A stretch of DNA of 64,000 nucleotides, taken from NCBI GenBank assembly GCA_035772405.1, contig JAYKKM010000494.1:62001-126000 (forward strand), written 5' to 3'. This document shows, in pieces, positions 23,701 to 32,611 of the stretch; positions within the stretch are counted from its first letter, which is position 1; each line of letters opens with the position of its first letter. The notes under the pieces are model-generated. The model did not search any database, was not told where the DNA came from, and saw only the letters and a program-made list of their open reading frames with translations. The stretch is from Chrysogorgia sp. JL179-B06. Lineage: Eukaryota > Cnidaria > Anthozoa > Scleralcyonacea > Chrysogorgiidae. The position numbers and the translations under genes are program-made.

Positions 23701-24698
23701 CTCTTGCCTTTTTCCAGTCATCTCAGGATTTAAAATAGCAGCCGGCATTTTCACGACGCTAGCCGGCGACTTTTAAATCGAAAAAAGCCACCCTGAATTT
23801 TCTATTATTGCTGCAAATGTAAACTGTATTAAATGTGGACAATCGAGATTCGCGATTTCAGCAGAGCCTGCAGTCTTTGGTACACTTAACTCTTTCCTGT
23901 CCGGTCAAAAGGGGTCATAGAAGACCCCCGAAGTCGTCAATCGAAAAACACGGGACACGGTAACGCAGGCACATGAAATCCACTCACACGACAAGTTTGA
24001 TTTGATTTCATAAACAACTCTGCGATTGGTGGCATTTTGAATTTTCATGATGCTACGCGGGCGTGCAAAATGGCCTTTTCTAGAAAAATGGAAGTTATCA
24101 ACCTGATTTACGATAATTAATGCTAATTTATATTAGCATAACGTGTCTTGTTCGGGAAATTTAAAAGCACTAGTAAAAGCCTGTTTATTGGGTTTTCAGA
24201 AAAGGTATAGCTTTCACAACAGTTATGGTTATTTCCAGAGATATCAATAGAACAAAGAGGTGGTTCAATTTTGGATGTTTTTCAGCCGGACAGGAACTAA
24301 GAGTTAAAGCATTTGCAATACCATGATCATCTGAAATAGTATTCTAATTAATTGGGCCTGGGCATGAGAAAGGAATCGAAATAAATAAGTTATAAGTTTT
24401 GACAATAAATGGAATTGGGAAAATAATTTGTTTTCAGTAAATAGAAATAAAATACGCCACTCATTTATTTATTCTTGTTTCTAGTTTTTCTGACCCAAAA
24501 ACAAACACCACAGTTTCAGCACAAGTTGCTTTGCAAGTTTTAATTCGACCAAGTTCTTATACAATTGGTAAAACAACAGTTGAACGAGCACAGCCATTTG
24601 ATCCTAATTTTAAAGATGATGAATTAGAATGGTCAACTAAAGAGCGTGGAGCTGTTATTGTTACAGGCGTGCTTGTGAAGATTAACCCTAAGTCCTAA
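4753..24698 (+). CDS. Cys-rich + HGT-motif protein, 3' exons (copy A)
   Basis: Five exons join in phase: 4753-4874, 8147-8291, 13769-13884, 14745-14892 and 24485-24698 (stop at 24696-24698). Each has AG/GT borders. The first encodes a Pro/Thr-rich linker, then [17 protein letters not shown]. The second holds [13 protein letters not shown] and ends at [11 protein letters not shown]. The third contains [11 protein letters not shown]. The fourth carries AGDVALGG and [11 protein letters not shown]. The fifth ends near [17 protein letters not shown]. The HGT and SPSIKYA motifs recall PARP/ART-like folds. From memory this resembles the C-terminal module of NEURL4-like proteins, which I could not verify. 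The 5' end is not identified. A 7-nt difference from copy B before the stop gives a shorter C-terminus. Confidence 0.75.
5029..5488. repeat. 460-bp homopyrimidine tract (CTCCTC/TTTCTT)n
   Basis: The + strand is almost purely C and T from 5029 to 5488, in CTCCTCCTCTTTCTT-type units, with few interruptions. It lies in the intron after exon 4753-4874. Long open frames on both strands (poly-Leu, poly-Glu, poly-Arg/Gly) are artefacts of the repeat. Such tracts can form triplex DNA and are prone to length change. Confidence 0.97.
5514..5700. repeat. Minisatellite, 18-bp GGTGGATAATATGGATG unit
   Basis: About nine to ten units of GGTGGATAATATGGATG plus one or two bases, some partial, directly after the homopyrimidine tract. 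Bases 5701-5937 beyond it hold nothing I recognise. Confidence 0.93.
5938..7545. repeat. 67-bp satellite array (copy A, about 24 units)
   Basis: Head-to-tail 67-bp monomers start CTCCTTCCCGCAGTCTTTC and include GACGAAGGAGTGAGGAGGTC. Common variants are CTAGCGACG/CAAGTGACG, CTCC/ATCC, CAGC/CGGC and CTTTAC/CATTAC. Each unit can pair CTCCTTC with GAAGGAG, or AGACCT with AGGTCT. The array lies in an intron of copy A and ends in a diverged monomer (GGCGGTCTGTGCG). The same monomer fills 45039-51396. Confidence 0.97.
7546..8146. other. Satellite flank and intron, shared with copy B
   Basis: The segment begins with a motif (AAAGGGCGGAATAATTTTG) and later repeats of CCAATCAGATTG/GCAGAAAAGCTGCG. It includes a run of 14 G at about 7885. 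The matching segment at 51397-51959 has the same order with small indels and a shorter G run. No gene is seen; it leads to the acceptor of exon 8147-8291. Confidence 0.7.
8754..11369 (+). pseudogene. Penelope-like RT/GIY-YIG polyprotein, frameshifted
   Basis: In order: an N-terminal region with [18 protein letters not shown] (open 8754-9518); an RT start with [12 protein letters not shown] (9552-9758); [10 protein letters not shown] (9918-10232); [16 protein letters not shown] and the catalytic FIDDCLG (10201-11100); a CGRSRCNTC cluster; then a GIY-YIG nuclease with [20 protein letters not shown] and a downstream QEKR segment (10922-11369). The reverse transcriptase copies element RNA at a nicked site and the nuclease makes the nick. 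Frame changes and stops near 9518, 9760-9918, 10200, 11090 and 11190 make this copy inactive. The aspartate pair of the RT is still present. Confidence 0.88.
11671..11712 (+). ncRNA. Hammerhead-ribozyme-like motif of the Penelope-like element
   Basis: CTGATGA (11680-11686) is followed by a short GGGC/GCTC stem with a TCC loop, then GAAAC (11699-11703) and GTC. These are the two invariant boxes of a hammerhead core around stem II. Penelope-like elements are known to carry minimal hammerheads near their ends, so position fits. Stem III is at most one or two pairs, so activity as a monomer is doubtful. Confidence 0.55.
11756..11815. repeat. TA microsatellite at the Penelope-like 3' junction
   Basis: A run of about 18 TA units, then AT-rich degenerate sequence. 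The same tract follows GGGTATATA in copy B without an insert. Confidence 0.95.
12349..12396 (+). repeat. tRNA-like fragment (SINE-type), 3' half
   Basis: CTGGT-CTAGAGA-ACCAG forms a perfect 5-bp anticodon-type stem with a seven-base loop. It is followed by a GGTTCAATTCC B box in a T-arm context. There is no acceptor or D arm, so this is a tRNA-derived remnant. An hAT-type MITE interrupts it on the right. A copy lies at 52968-53019. Confidence 0.6.
12405..12625. mobile_element. hAT-type MITE with 8-bp target duplication
   Basis: The ends CAGGGGTGTCGCTA and TAGCGACGCCCCTG are inverted repeats. Flanking 8-mers CCTTGAAG (12397-12404) and CCTTGGAG (12626-12633) form a target duplication with one mismatch. 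Eight-bp duplications and CAG..CTG ends are hAT features. There is no transposase. The same insertion is present in copy B. Confidence 0.88.
12800..12876 (+). repeat. tRNA-like sequence, degenerate
   Basis: It has an A-box region (TAGCTCAATCAGTTAGAG) and a B box (GGTTCAATTCC) at tRNA spacing, with ends GGCTTCT and GAAGGCC that pair with one mismatch and two wobbles. The anticodon stem is broken (CTGGT against TCTGA) around a CTAGAGA loop. It is probably a tRNA pseudogene or SINE head; a functional tRNA is unlikely. Copy B holds it at 53402-53478. Confidence 0.5.
13250..13650. repeat. Long inverted repeat carrying two hammerhead-like cores
   Basis: The arms, about 13250-13395 and 13495-13650, are reverse complements. 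They share TTTGACGCTAC/GCCAGCGTCAAA, the CCCAACGTTTCGA block and AACGATCACCCCTGATGAAG. The right arm has CTGATGA (13547-13553) and GAAAC (13574-13578). The left arm has the same boxes on the minus strand (13324-13355), with a perfect GACACT/AGTGTC stem II. This looks like two Penelope-like or retrozyme termini head to head. The spacer (13396-13494) has no coding content. Confidence 0.7.
13885..14744. other. Intron of copy A, AT-rich with CAGACCTATA repeats
   Basis: The intron between the HGT exon and the next exon. It holds irregular ACCTATATACAGACCTAT repeats (13945-13990 and 14467-14550) and a TA microsatellite before the acceptor. No other gene is seen. Copy B keeps the flanks but lacks about 390 bp. 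Confidence 0.7.
14893..16249. other. Intron sequence with a small MITE next to the BEL/Pao insertion
   Basis: No exon is seen. Bases 15360-15600 repeat GCAAGCTTGTT/CAACAAGC motifs. An inverted pair, AAACCTTATTCTAAATTGGCGGCC near 16068-16092 and its complement near 16221-16250, bounds a MITE-like piece of about 185 bp. The BEL/Pao element inserted at its right end. Copy B lacks everything from about 15260 to 23565. Confidence 0.6.
16255..16701 (-). repeat. BEL/Pao 3' LTR
   Basis: 447 bp, bounded by TG..CA, nearly identical to 22970-23417. A purine-rich stretch (GGGCGAGGAG on the minus strand) abuts its inner edge at 16702-16711 and is the likely polypurine primer. Confidence 0.93.
16749..20285 (-). 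pseudogene. pol: BEL/Pao Pol: RT, RNase H, integrase (frameshifted)
   Basis: The frame 20241-17968 holds the reverse transcriptase. It has [17 protein letters not shown], the catalytic YVDDGLASL, then RNase H with [17 protein letters not shown] and later [10 protein letters not shown]. Frame 17992-17033 holds an integrase with an H..H..C..C head ending CVTCKKLRG and a DDE core with FDVFGPW, CDQGTNF and an acidic residue in GGAWERQVG. Frame 17036-16749 is the C-terminal basic tail. Frames change near 20260, 17980 and 17035. These are either lesions or, less likely, programmed shifts; three in one Pol points to lesions. Confidence 0.93.
20285..21200 (-). pseudogene. BEL/Pao zinc-knuckle and aspartic protease region
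   Basis: Frame 21196-20285 begins with three Cys/His clusters: [14 protein letters not shown], then [14 protein letters not shown], then [14 protein letters not shown]. These bind nucleic acid. It continues into a DUF1758/A16-like aspartic protease with [13 protein letters not shown] at the active site and [12 protein letters not shown] further on. The active-site line reads DDQSNS, as in many BEL/Pao proteases, in place of DTGS. It lies between Gag and Pol and is out of frame with both neighbours in this copy. Confidence 0.88.
21226..22908 (-). pseudogene. gag: BEL/Pao Gag (DUF1759-type), frameshifted
   Basis: The likely start is the ATG at 22908, about 60 nt inside the 5' LTR. Reading continues in another frame through 22663-22349, then in a third through 22380-21226. 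The last part has a charged coiled-coil segment ([15 protein letters not shown]), a Ser/Pro-rich linker, then the DUF1759-type core with [20 protein letters not shown] and the helical region that follows in this family. Gag packages element RNA. Two frame changes break this copy. Confidence 0.88.
22944..22956 (-). promoter_or_regulatory. Candidate primer binding site of the BEL/Pao element
   Basis: TGGCTCGAAGGAG on the minus strand starts 13 nt inside the 5' LTR. TGG complements a tRNA 3' CCA. The matching tRNA cannot be named without a tRNA set. Confidence 0.5.
22970..23417 (-). repeat. BEL/Pao 5' LTR
   Basis: 448 bp, starting TGTCGCG and ending GTCACA on the + strand. The only difference I see from the other LTR is one base (CCAGATTATT here, CCAGTTATT there). 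Confidence 0.93.
23423..24484. other. Last intron of copy A after the BEL/Pao insertion
   Basis: No exon until the TTTCTAG acceptor at 24478-24484. Most of 23560-24484 aligns with 55760-56750 in copy B. A short GTTTTCAG..CTAG region precedes the last exon. Confidence 0.7.
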
Positions 24699-24849
24699 CC
24701 CAATGATGATGGTATCAATGATGATGGTTTAATGATGATATCTTTTGCATATTTGAGAAAACTCTTTTCGTTCGAGATTTTAATATAGTCATAGTTTGCC
24801 AATTAATATGATAAAAAATAAAATGACATTATGTCAAGTTAGCTATATT

Positions 24850-25225
24850 GATGTCCAGTATTTTCATATTAGCTAATGTTATAGCGTGAATGCCAAAACA
24901 ACCACTTTCAATCGCTCATTTCTTATTAGAACAACTAGAACTTGGAACTCTCTCCCTGAAAGGCTAGATCATTTAAACTTAAAAAAAATTAAGAAGTCAC
25001 TATTAGACTATTATAATAATGCTCTATTATCCTGTTACAATGTTGACGATCCTCGAACTTGGAAAACTGTCTGCCTAAAGTGTAACACATCGCGAAGCCT
25101 CATTGAACCCATAACTTGCTGTTATTAGTTATTATTTTATTTTTTTATATTATTATTATTTAACTGTGGGGTGCTTCTTCTATATATTTTTAAGAGGCGA
25201 AGTTAAATAAATAAATAAATAGCTA
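24850..25225 (+). mobile_element. 3' end of a non-LTR retrotransposon
   Basis: An open frame (24886-25128) encodes the extreme C-terminus of a LINE ORF2: FLIRTTRTWNSLPERL, then a Cys-containing tail and stop. The 3' UTR ends in (AAAT)n at about 25205-25220. It is 5'-truncated and has no RT. The same fragment is in copy B (57215-57565), so it predates the duplication. Confidence 0.75.
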
Positions 25226-25331
25226 TATATTCTAGCTAATATACTATAGCTATATATTGCTAATACCGTAGCTATATATTGTGTATATCTTGTATTAGAG
25301 CCTAGAGGCAAAAATAATTGTATAATCGTTG

Positions 25332-27343
25332 TCAATTTCACGTCAATTTCACTATCTGCAGATACATGTAGTCGATCATGAGCCGTGATTGGTTAGTTTT
25401 TACGATATCTTCCTCAAATGAAAAATGACAAGCTTCGCCACGTGATTTCCTAGAAACCCTAACTGGGACTACCTTATGAATTTTGTTTCTTCTAAGCTTC
25501 CGCCAAATTACCACATTTTCTATTCCCCCAATTTCAGAGGATTTTGTACTCAATTTACTTAAGCATTTGTCTGTAACGAAAGCTGCTGGGTTGGATGGAG
25601 TTAACGGGTATTTTCTTAAAATAGCTGCACCATCTATATCGCCCATTCTAACGAGGATTTATAACCATAGTATTACTTCAGGTATATTTCCTGATTTATG
25701 GAAAATTGCCAAAGTCTCTCCCCTATTTAAAATGGGTTCGCTTTTTGACCGTTCTAACTTCCGTCCAATTTCTGTTTTAGCTATAATTTCTAAGGTGCTT
25801 GAACGTCATGTTTTCATGTTTCATTTTCTAATTTTCTAACGGCTACGATCTTTTGGTTGATAATCAATTTGGATTTAGGACATCTCGCTCATGTGAACAG
25901 GTAGTCACTGAACTCACTGATAATATTCTAACTAATATGGATAACAAATTATTAAATATACTACTTCTTATTGACTTCAAGAGGGCTTTTGATCTTGTTG
26001 ACCATCGTATCTTACTTCTTAAGCGTATGGGTCTTCTCCACTAGCGTGGAGTGGTTTACTTCCTATCTTAAAAATCGCTGCAAACGCACTTCCTTTAAAG
26101 GTACAATACATTGTCTGATATGCTTCCTGTTACGGTTGGTGTTCCTCAGGGAAGCATTCTTGGACCACTTCTTTTCATAATATTTGTAAATGATCTTGCT
26201 TCTCAACTACCACACTCAAATTATATAATGTTTGCAGACGACACCACTATACTAACAACAGGCTCTTCTATTCATCTGCATTTACGTGTAAATCTCAATC
26301 TTGTTGCCAATGATCTCTCAGCTTGGGCTGAACAAAACAGGATGGTAGTTAACACATCAAAGACCAAAGCCATACTCATCCATTCTTCCCAAAAGTTAAG
26401 ATATATTCATTTCTGATCAATCTCTTTCGGTCACATACGCTAAAATACTTGGCGTGATCTTAGATAGCCATTTAACTTGGACCAATCACATCGAAAAATT
26501 ATGTTCGTATCTCAATAATAGACTAGCATTACTGCGTAGGATTAAGCCTTTCTTAACTCAAGACTGTGCTCTCCGTTTTTATAACTCCTGTATTCATGCC
26601 AATACAATTTATTGCTCTGTTACCTGGGGCAATTGTTCCAAAACGCTCTTGCTCCGAATTCTTCGCATTCAAAAGCGTGCAGCACGCATTATCTTAGCTG
26701 ATAACTATTCTACTCCTATTCTTTTCTCCAAGCTAAAATGGATTCCAGTTTTTTATCTAATTAAGTTAAGGAAACTTCTTCTGCTATTTAATATGCTAAT
26801 AAATCCTAATGCTCCACCTTCCTTTAAACTTAGGTTCAATTTCCTATCAGCCACTCGACAACACTCTCGTACTAGAGCCTGCGTATATGATCTCAAGCCG
26901 CCTTACCTGCGTACTGATTTTGGTAAATGTACATTTCTCTACAGCGCTTCGATTCTTTTTAATGCCTTAGACACTAATTGCAAACAGCTCGCCATGTCAC
27001 CTGCATCTAGTTCTGATGTTTTTTCTTTAAGAATAACTACCACTAAACGCAAATTCCGTAATTATTTTCTTCAAAAAACTAACTTGTATTGACCATCTAG
27101 AAGACCTATTTTGATTCAACTGTAGTTTTTATTGAATTGTAAATGTATTTCAAATTAATTAGTTTACTTCACATTATTAGTCGCACTGTATATATAGTGT
27201 ATTAGTTATGTCTGTTGTATTTGTAAATATTGTAGTATATTGAAGGTTGTATGTTAGATAATCTTTATGGTTAATACGTCTTTTCCCTCATGAAATAAAG
27301 TTGTATTCTATTCTATTTTATTCTATTCTATTCTATTTTTTAG
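25332..27343 (+). mobile_element. 5'-truncated LINE (CR1/L2/Rex1 group) with ATTCT-type tail
   Basis: Bounded by comparison with copy B, where the flanks are continuous near 57860. It keeps most of an ORF2 reverse transcriptase and the 3' UTR, and ends in (TATTC)n at 27300-27338. There is no endonuclease domain, as expected for 5' truncation. Its absence from copy B means it inserted after the copies diverged. Confidence 0.85.
25483..27092 (+). pseudogene. LINE ORF2 reverse transcriptase, frameshifted
   Basis: RT motifs in order: LSVTKAAGLDGVNGYFLK and FPDLWKIAKVSPLFKMG (25483-25839), RPISVLAIISKVLE, DNQFGFRTSRSCEQ and LLIDFKRAFDLVDH (25853-26044), then GVPQGSILGPLLFIIFVNDL with the catalytic FADDTTIL (26111-26416), and a C-terminal helical region with LDSHLTWTNHIEKL (26454-27092). 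The YxDD box reads FADD, the normal form for this group. Frame breaks near 25840, 26045-26110 and 26416 make it non-functional. Confidence 0.88.
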
Positions 27344-27345
27344 TG

Positions 27346-27815
27346 TTAAAGGGACACTCCACCCCACAGACAAGTGTTGCTTAAATGAAAGTTCTTTGTC
27401 ACCTTACATGAGAATGGGTATTAGTTTTTTTTGATCTTTTTAGTTTTAGAGAAATATGGCTTTGTTTATCGTATTTTTATAAATTGAAGGCCACCATTTT
27501 TGTTCTGAATGCGAGGGAATGCGGTCATTCCCATTAATTTTTGACGTCATTGAGGACAATAGCGTGAATAGAAATCCTACATAATAGACTAAGACACGTT
27601 ATTGGTGTTTCCATCACTCAATAACGTCAAAAATTAATGGGAGCGACCGCATTCGCCCGCAATCAGAAGAAAATGGCGGCCTTCAATTTACAAAAATATG
27701 ATAAACAAAGCCAAATTTCTCTAAAACTAAAACGATTAGAAGAAAACGAATTCCCATTCTCATGTAAGGCGACAAAGAACTTTCATTTAAGCAACACTTG
27801 CTTTTGTCCCTTTAA
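27346..27815. mobile_element. Palindromic MITE flanked by TTAA
   Basis: Ends TTAAAGGGAC and GTCCCTTTAA, with nearly full-length inverted arms. TTAA at both edges (27346-27349, 27812-27815) suggests piggyBac- or Kolobok-type mobilisation. The arms include AATTTTTGACGT and GCGGTCATTCCC motifs. Apparent short frames inside are not genes. It is also in copy B (57899-58410). Confidence 0.88.
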
Positions 27816-28401
27816 TGAAATCCAACCTATATACGCTGGTGATGAAACATTGATGGCTACAATCAACCTCGTACCGAGGGTCTCATGTTTTCATCATTAT
27901 GGTAATTTTTTCAATTGAAGGCTTTTGTATCTTTATTCCCACCATGGTGTCATCCATATGTGTTATAAAGTTTGAAACAGGGTTTCTGTTCACAATATTG
28001 GGATGCATGCGCAGGTACATAGAGATCAGTTGTTTACCACGCTCAAATTAAAATAGAGAATAGACGATGGTGAAAATGATATAAGATATGGATGGTCATT
28101 TTACGCAGGCAGATCTTGAAAATCCACAGGCAAGACGCGCAAAAAATTGCGTTTACGACAATCAATGACGGCTTTAGTTTTCTTTACATTTTCAGCTGGC
28201 TAATCGAGATAGAAATTGCGCGGCTACAGGCAACTTTTGCAAATATTTCACGTAAAGAAATTGGCGGTTGCGCCGGTTGACAAAGTCGAGCTCCAGTCGG
28301 ACCTTGTGGTGCATCGAACATTGATAATTGTGCATGGCAAAAAACAAAGCAAACAAGAGATATTTTATTTCATATTGTAAGTGCGAAAATCCTTATATGT
28401 T
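27816..28401. other. Right edge of the duplicated segment, no gene seen
   Basis: Alignable to 58411-58935 with small indels. It includes ATGGATGGTCATTTTACGCAG and AAATTGCGCGGCTACAGGCA. Frames are short and not conserved between the two copies. Similarity to copy B stops near 28395. Confidence 0.65.
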
Positions 28402-28572
28402 AGTAGTATAGCAAGTGGGGCTGCGAGCCCAATCGACTTCAAACGTGAATATAAATACCAAAACATCACCAAATTTGTGCCAAGTCACGACTCGACAAAT
28501 TTGGCAATGTTTTGGTATTTATATTCACGTTTGACGTCGAATAAGCCCGCAGCCCCACTTGCTATACTACTA
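28402..28572. mobile_element. Fold-back element, about 171 bp
   Basis: GTAGTATAGCAAGTGGGGCTG at the left pairs with CAGCCCCACTTGCTATACTAC at the right, and GTGAATATAAATACCAAAACAT is matched by its complement inside. It sits exactly where similarity between copies A and B ends. Confidence 0.85.
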
Positions 28573-29021
28573 CAGCGGTCGTTAATTTGGCTTGACACAC
28601 CCCTCTCCACCGATTAATGTCAAACACACGCGAGACTCGTGAAACAATACTGAATTTATACCAAACCACATTTCAGTCAAGTTTAAAAATAGTCGTTTCA
28701 ACATTTTCACAAATTTGTGTCGCTTCAAAATTTTCACGCTTTTTTGACTGACACATTTCCAATTCACGCGCGAAAAAAAAACCACTAGATTTTGATTCTA
28801 GTGGTGATGTTTTTATCCAAATGGATAGCGAAAATGGCGCTCTTTTGATTTGGTCAACCCACACCAGCGCCCACAACAAATATTTTATCCAAACAAGTAC
28901 CCAAATGGATAGCAAAATGGCGGCTCTTTTGATTGGTTAGCAACATTGACTAATTTTGCATACTAACAGGTGGCCGGTTGTTTCGCGAATTAGTCCGTTT
29001 GTTCACTATTTTCAACGTTTG
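28573..29021. other. Left flank of the Polinton-like element
   Basis: No gene. It holds a CCACTAGA/TCTAGTGG palindrome (28782-28804) and two direct copies of a CCAAATGGATAGC..AAATGGCG..CTCTTTTGAT block about 85 bp apart (28815 and 28900). I compared it with the right edge at 44856-45038 and found no inverted repeat. Confidence 0.5.
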
Positions 29022-32000
29022 TCACCTCACTACAATGTTTTTGTGACCATATGCGTAGGAGTCAATACCATTTTCTAAAAGGTATCGTTTATCATCAAAA
29101 CAGGATAGCGATACTTTATTAATTTCGTAACTACCGAGCTGATGTTTGACACTTCTAATGGTCTTCATTGTGTGTCGCAACTGTTTCTGCTCGAGTAACA
29201 CACTTTTGTAATCTTCGTGTCTGATTACCTTTTTAATTATATTCTTTCTAATACCTTTAGCGGTTTTTCCCACCACCTCCATCCTCTTTCAAATAGCTAT
29301 ACATTTTACTGCGCAACCCAACGAACTCAATAATTGGCGTTCCAGCGCACTCGTCTTTCATCTTCCCAATAACTTTCTTATTCTCCTTAAAAGCGAATGG
29401 GCTGTCTGCAGGGTAATCGCTATTGTCAAAACTTTTCGCACTCCATCATAAAGTCAGAATAGACGTCATCGGTTTTGATTGTGTACAACAGACTGTCAGT
29501 GTCGGTGAAGTGTAATCTGCAGGTGTCGCTAGAGTACTTTTTCATGATATAATTGTAGTGAAAATTGTACATCAGCGTTTTGCTCAAGTCTAGTATGCAC
29601 ATACCCACATATGCAGGTCGATTTAGTGTCAGCGTTTCTTTAACTTTATGGACAGCAACTAAATTCTCGCTAAATATCTTACAAGACACAAACGTTGGCT
29701 TTGAGACAAGCTTTTCTAATTTTTTCTCGGTGGTCACTAATCTTACATCCACACGCTTCCTCAAATTCTCCATTGTTTTCCCGAACACGCTGTTATTCAT
29801 CAACTTGAAGAAATCCTTCTCGAAAGCGTTCTTAGCCGCAGTTCTTTTGACTGTGTTAAAGTCAATGTACTTGCCCAACCACTTGGACTGATCAAATTGT
29901 AGGACCCTATGAACCTTTTTGATTTTCAACCCAAGGTTCGTGTACAACTGCAGATTTCCATAGTGACACACATACTTTTTTTTGTCCATCAAATTAGTCA
30001 CCAGCTTCCTCACGCCGCCAACACTCACGTTGAACTTATTTTTGATTTTCGTGCAGTACTCCGACAACATGTCAACAGTTATTTCCATCTTCTCAGGAGC
30101 CACCGCGGGTAATCGTTGTGTAGGTTATGCAAATGGTCTGGATACTCCAAGTCGACTTCGAGCAGCAACCCCTTTTTACTATTGTTGTGATAGTCGCATA
30201 GATTAACCTTTTCTATTTCTTTCTTAGTCAACCATTTAAAACCGCCCGTAGGTAGACTTCGACTCATCGCCCACCCATACAAATTGTTGGCATCAAGGTA
30301 CATCAAATATTTCGACTCTTGCGCTTTATCATACCCCTTCATGTACTTATTATTCGCCACGCCATGTCTGTTGCATATGTAGCTCACACCACCACGCATA
30401 CCTAATTCTACGAACTGAAACATGTCAATGTCGGACAATAATTCGAGTTCTACTCCAGTCATCTTTAACATAGCGTCCCAAGCCAATCCAGGCGACGTGA
30501 AATAGTGACACGGGTCTAATTTATACTCGCGATGGCATGTCTTTCTAAAGTTCTCAAAAACGTCGGCAAGCAAGAGCACGTCACTTTTCAAATACAGGTC
30601 GTGATACCCACCCATGTTTTCAACGTCGAAGTAGTCCCACACATCGCAAGCACGCTCATGCATTTCTTCCGTAATATCTTCGTCATTCAGAATATTGTAA
30701 AAGTCCTTTTTGGAGGGTAGCTCGCATTCATCGAATTTATCAAAGGAGTCCATATAATCATAGGGATAGACCCCCTTTCTTGTCATAAGTGTCAACCCCT
30801 CATCATGAAACACTTCTGACGTGTATTTGAAAGCGTCCCTTGGTAGGTTCCTCACCAAGTTGTCTAGACCACTACTCATGAACTGAAAGCTGTCCAAGAA
30901 TACCAAGTTTTTCCCAAGCATGAACGCCATGTACTTCTCCATGTTGTTCGGTATCACATTTATGTCTTGACCAAACTTGCCAATCTCCTGCATAATGAAA
31001 TGGCTATCGTAACCGCGTAAGTTATGAAAGATCACAGGAATTTTATCAGTCAACTTAAAGTTCACATTACAGTCGCGATGTGCGGACCCTCTGTACTTAC
31101 CTGACACGTGACAGTGGTCTCTCACTCTAACGTCAGCACCAGTGTACTCAACACTGCAAATATGGCAACTTTTAGCCTCGTCAAAGTTCTTCTTATCGTC
31201 GTCAGTCAGTGTCATCTCTTTGTTAAAGTGACTCTCAGATGTCTTTTTACAATATTCGACAATTTCTAACATTTCCCCAATAAACTTGTTAACTGCATTT
31301 TCACCGCGATACACTTTCACTGGCTTACTGTACTCGTTATCGTAGCAACAAACCAGTTTATACCCATAACCACAGTCAACGTGCCTCTGGTAAGCATTTG
31401 TGTAGCTACGCTCGCTTGATGGTGTCGCTGTGTGCACCTTCTGTGTAGTGATAGCCTCGAAATCTGCGTACACCACAAATGGTACATTTAATTGTCTGCT
31501 AAAATTCTCGTATTTCACTTTCGCACCTTTTTGCGGCATTTTAATAGCTTGCTTCCCATTGATGACCAAACACACTTCAATATGACTTTCAAGCACGTCC
31601 GCGCGGGTGAAACACTGCAAACAATACCTGCAAAAATGCTTTCTCGCCTTATGCTCTGTCTGACGGTACATGAATTTGTTAAAATCGCGAATGTACACAT
31701 AATGCTTGTTGCTCACGTCATTAGTTATCAACAATAGGTCCATATGGTCAGGATACGCCTCCTTAGAAACGTACACAGGGAATGGCTGCTTATTTTCATA
31801 CCCAAAAACATTTATGCTAATATCGTTCGCCTTTTCGATCTTGTTGTAGTCTTTGAGTGTGACTGGGAAGTCAATTCCGTCATAATTCAGCTCACCGACA
31901 TGCCTAGCGTACTTCGACGTTCTATCAGAGTGTTTTCCAACAGGAAACTTATGTGCAAGGTGGCACCATCTAAAGCACTCGTTGTCACCCCCATTATTCA

Positions 32001-32611
32001 CGTTTATCAAGCCCTTCATACTGTTGCACAGCTCCTTTGGCAACGCAATGTAGCTACTCCCATGCAAAGGTCTGTAAATAGCGACATTGACGTAGTGTGC
32101 GTCTATTTTGTCGATAGTCCATCCAGACCCCTCAGATAGCCACCCAGCTATCCGCGTCAAAATCTGCTCCGACCCGCGATTGGCAACACCCTCGATGTCA
32201 TGCTCGTTAATGACGACGAACGTTTCGCTGTTAAAGTAGGCAGTTTTGTACGTGGTCTTATCACGCTCTAAAACTTTCTCAAAAGTGACCTTGACTGTCT
32301 CCACCACTTTCATTCCGTTGGTCTCACCCAGCTCACGTCTCAAAAGGTTAGTGACAGCACTTCTACTAGCGTTTTACCTGATTGATGTCTCTGTCGTCAA
32401 TTACTTCGACTTCATAGGACCTCGTGAACCCTCTCAGTGCTCGATCCAACAGATGCGTTGACGGTGCGAGGTCTTCGACTACAGGTTGTCCCTCTTGATC
32501 TCTAAAGAAGCCGTGAACGTTGGTCGCTTCATCTGTTAGTGAATTGACAACGGCTGCACTCGTCTTATGCGCCCGTCTTTTTGTCAGTGGGTTTTTCACA
32601 GTCCGACTCAT
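29022..32611 (-). pseudogene. polB: Protein-primed family B DNA polymerase, frameshifted
   Basis: The start is the ATG at 32611, overlapping the previous stop by 4 bp. Reading runs 32611-32366, then 32343-30079, 30103-29426 and 29282-29022, in different frames, so at least three frameshifts break it. Motifs in order: a Cys/His finger (CRYCLQCFTRADVLESH); exonuclease I (YADFEA); an endonuclease VII-like zinc motif (CHICS..DHCHVSGKYRGSAH); exonuclease II (FHNLRGYDSH) and III (YLKSDVLLLADVF); polymerase A (LDANNLYGWAM), B (NNSVFGKTMENLR) and C (TDTDSLLY). The C-terminus has YLLENGIDSYAYGHK. About 1,190 codons is normal for Polinton-type enzymes. It would copy element DNA from a protein primer; this copy cannot encode a full enzyme. 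Confidence 0.93.

Noticed and set aside
27637..27918. Gene at 27637-27918
   Set aside because: It lies within an arm of the TTAA-type palindromic MITE, and the copy B counterpart is broken.
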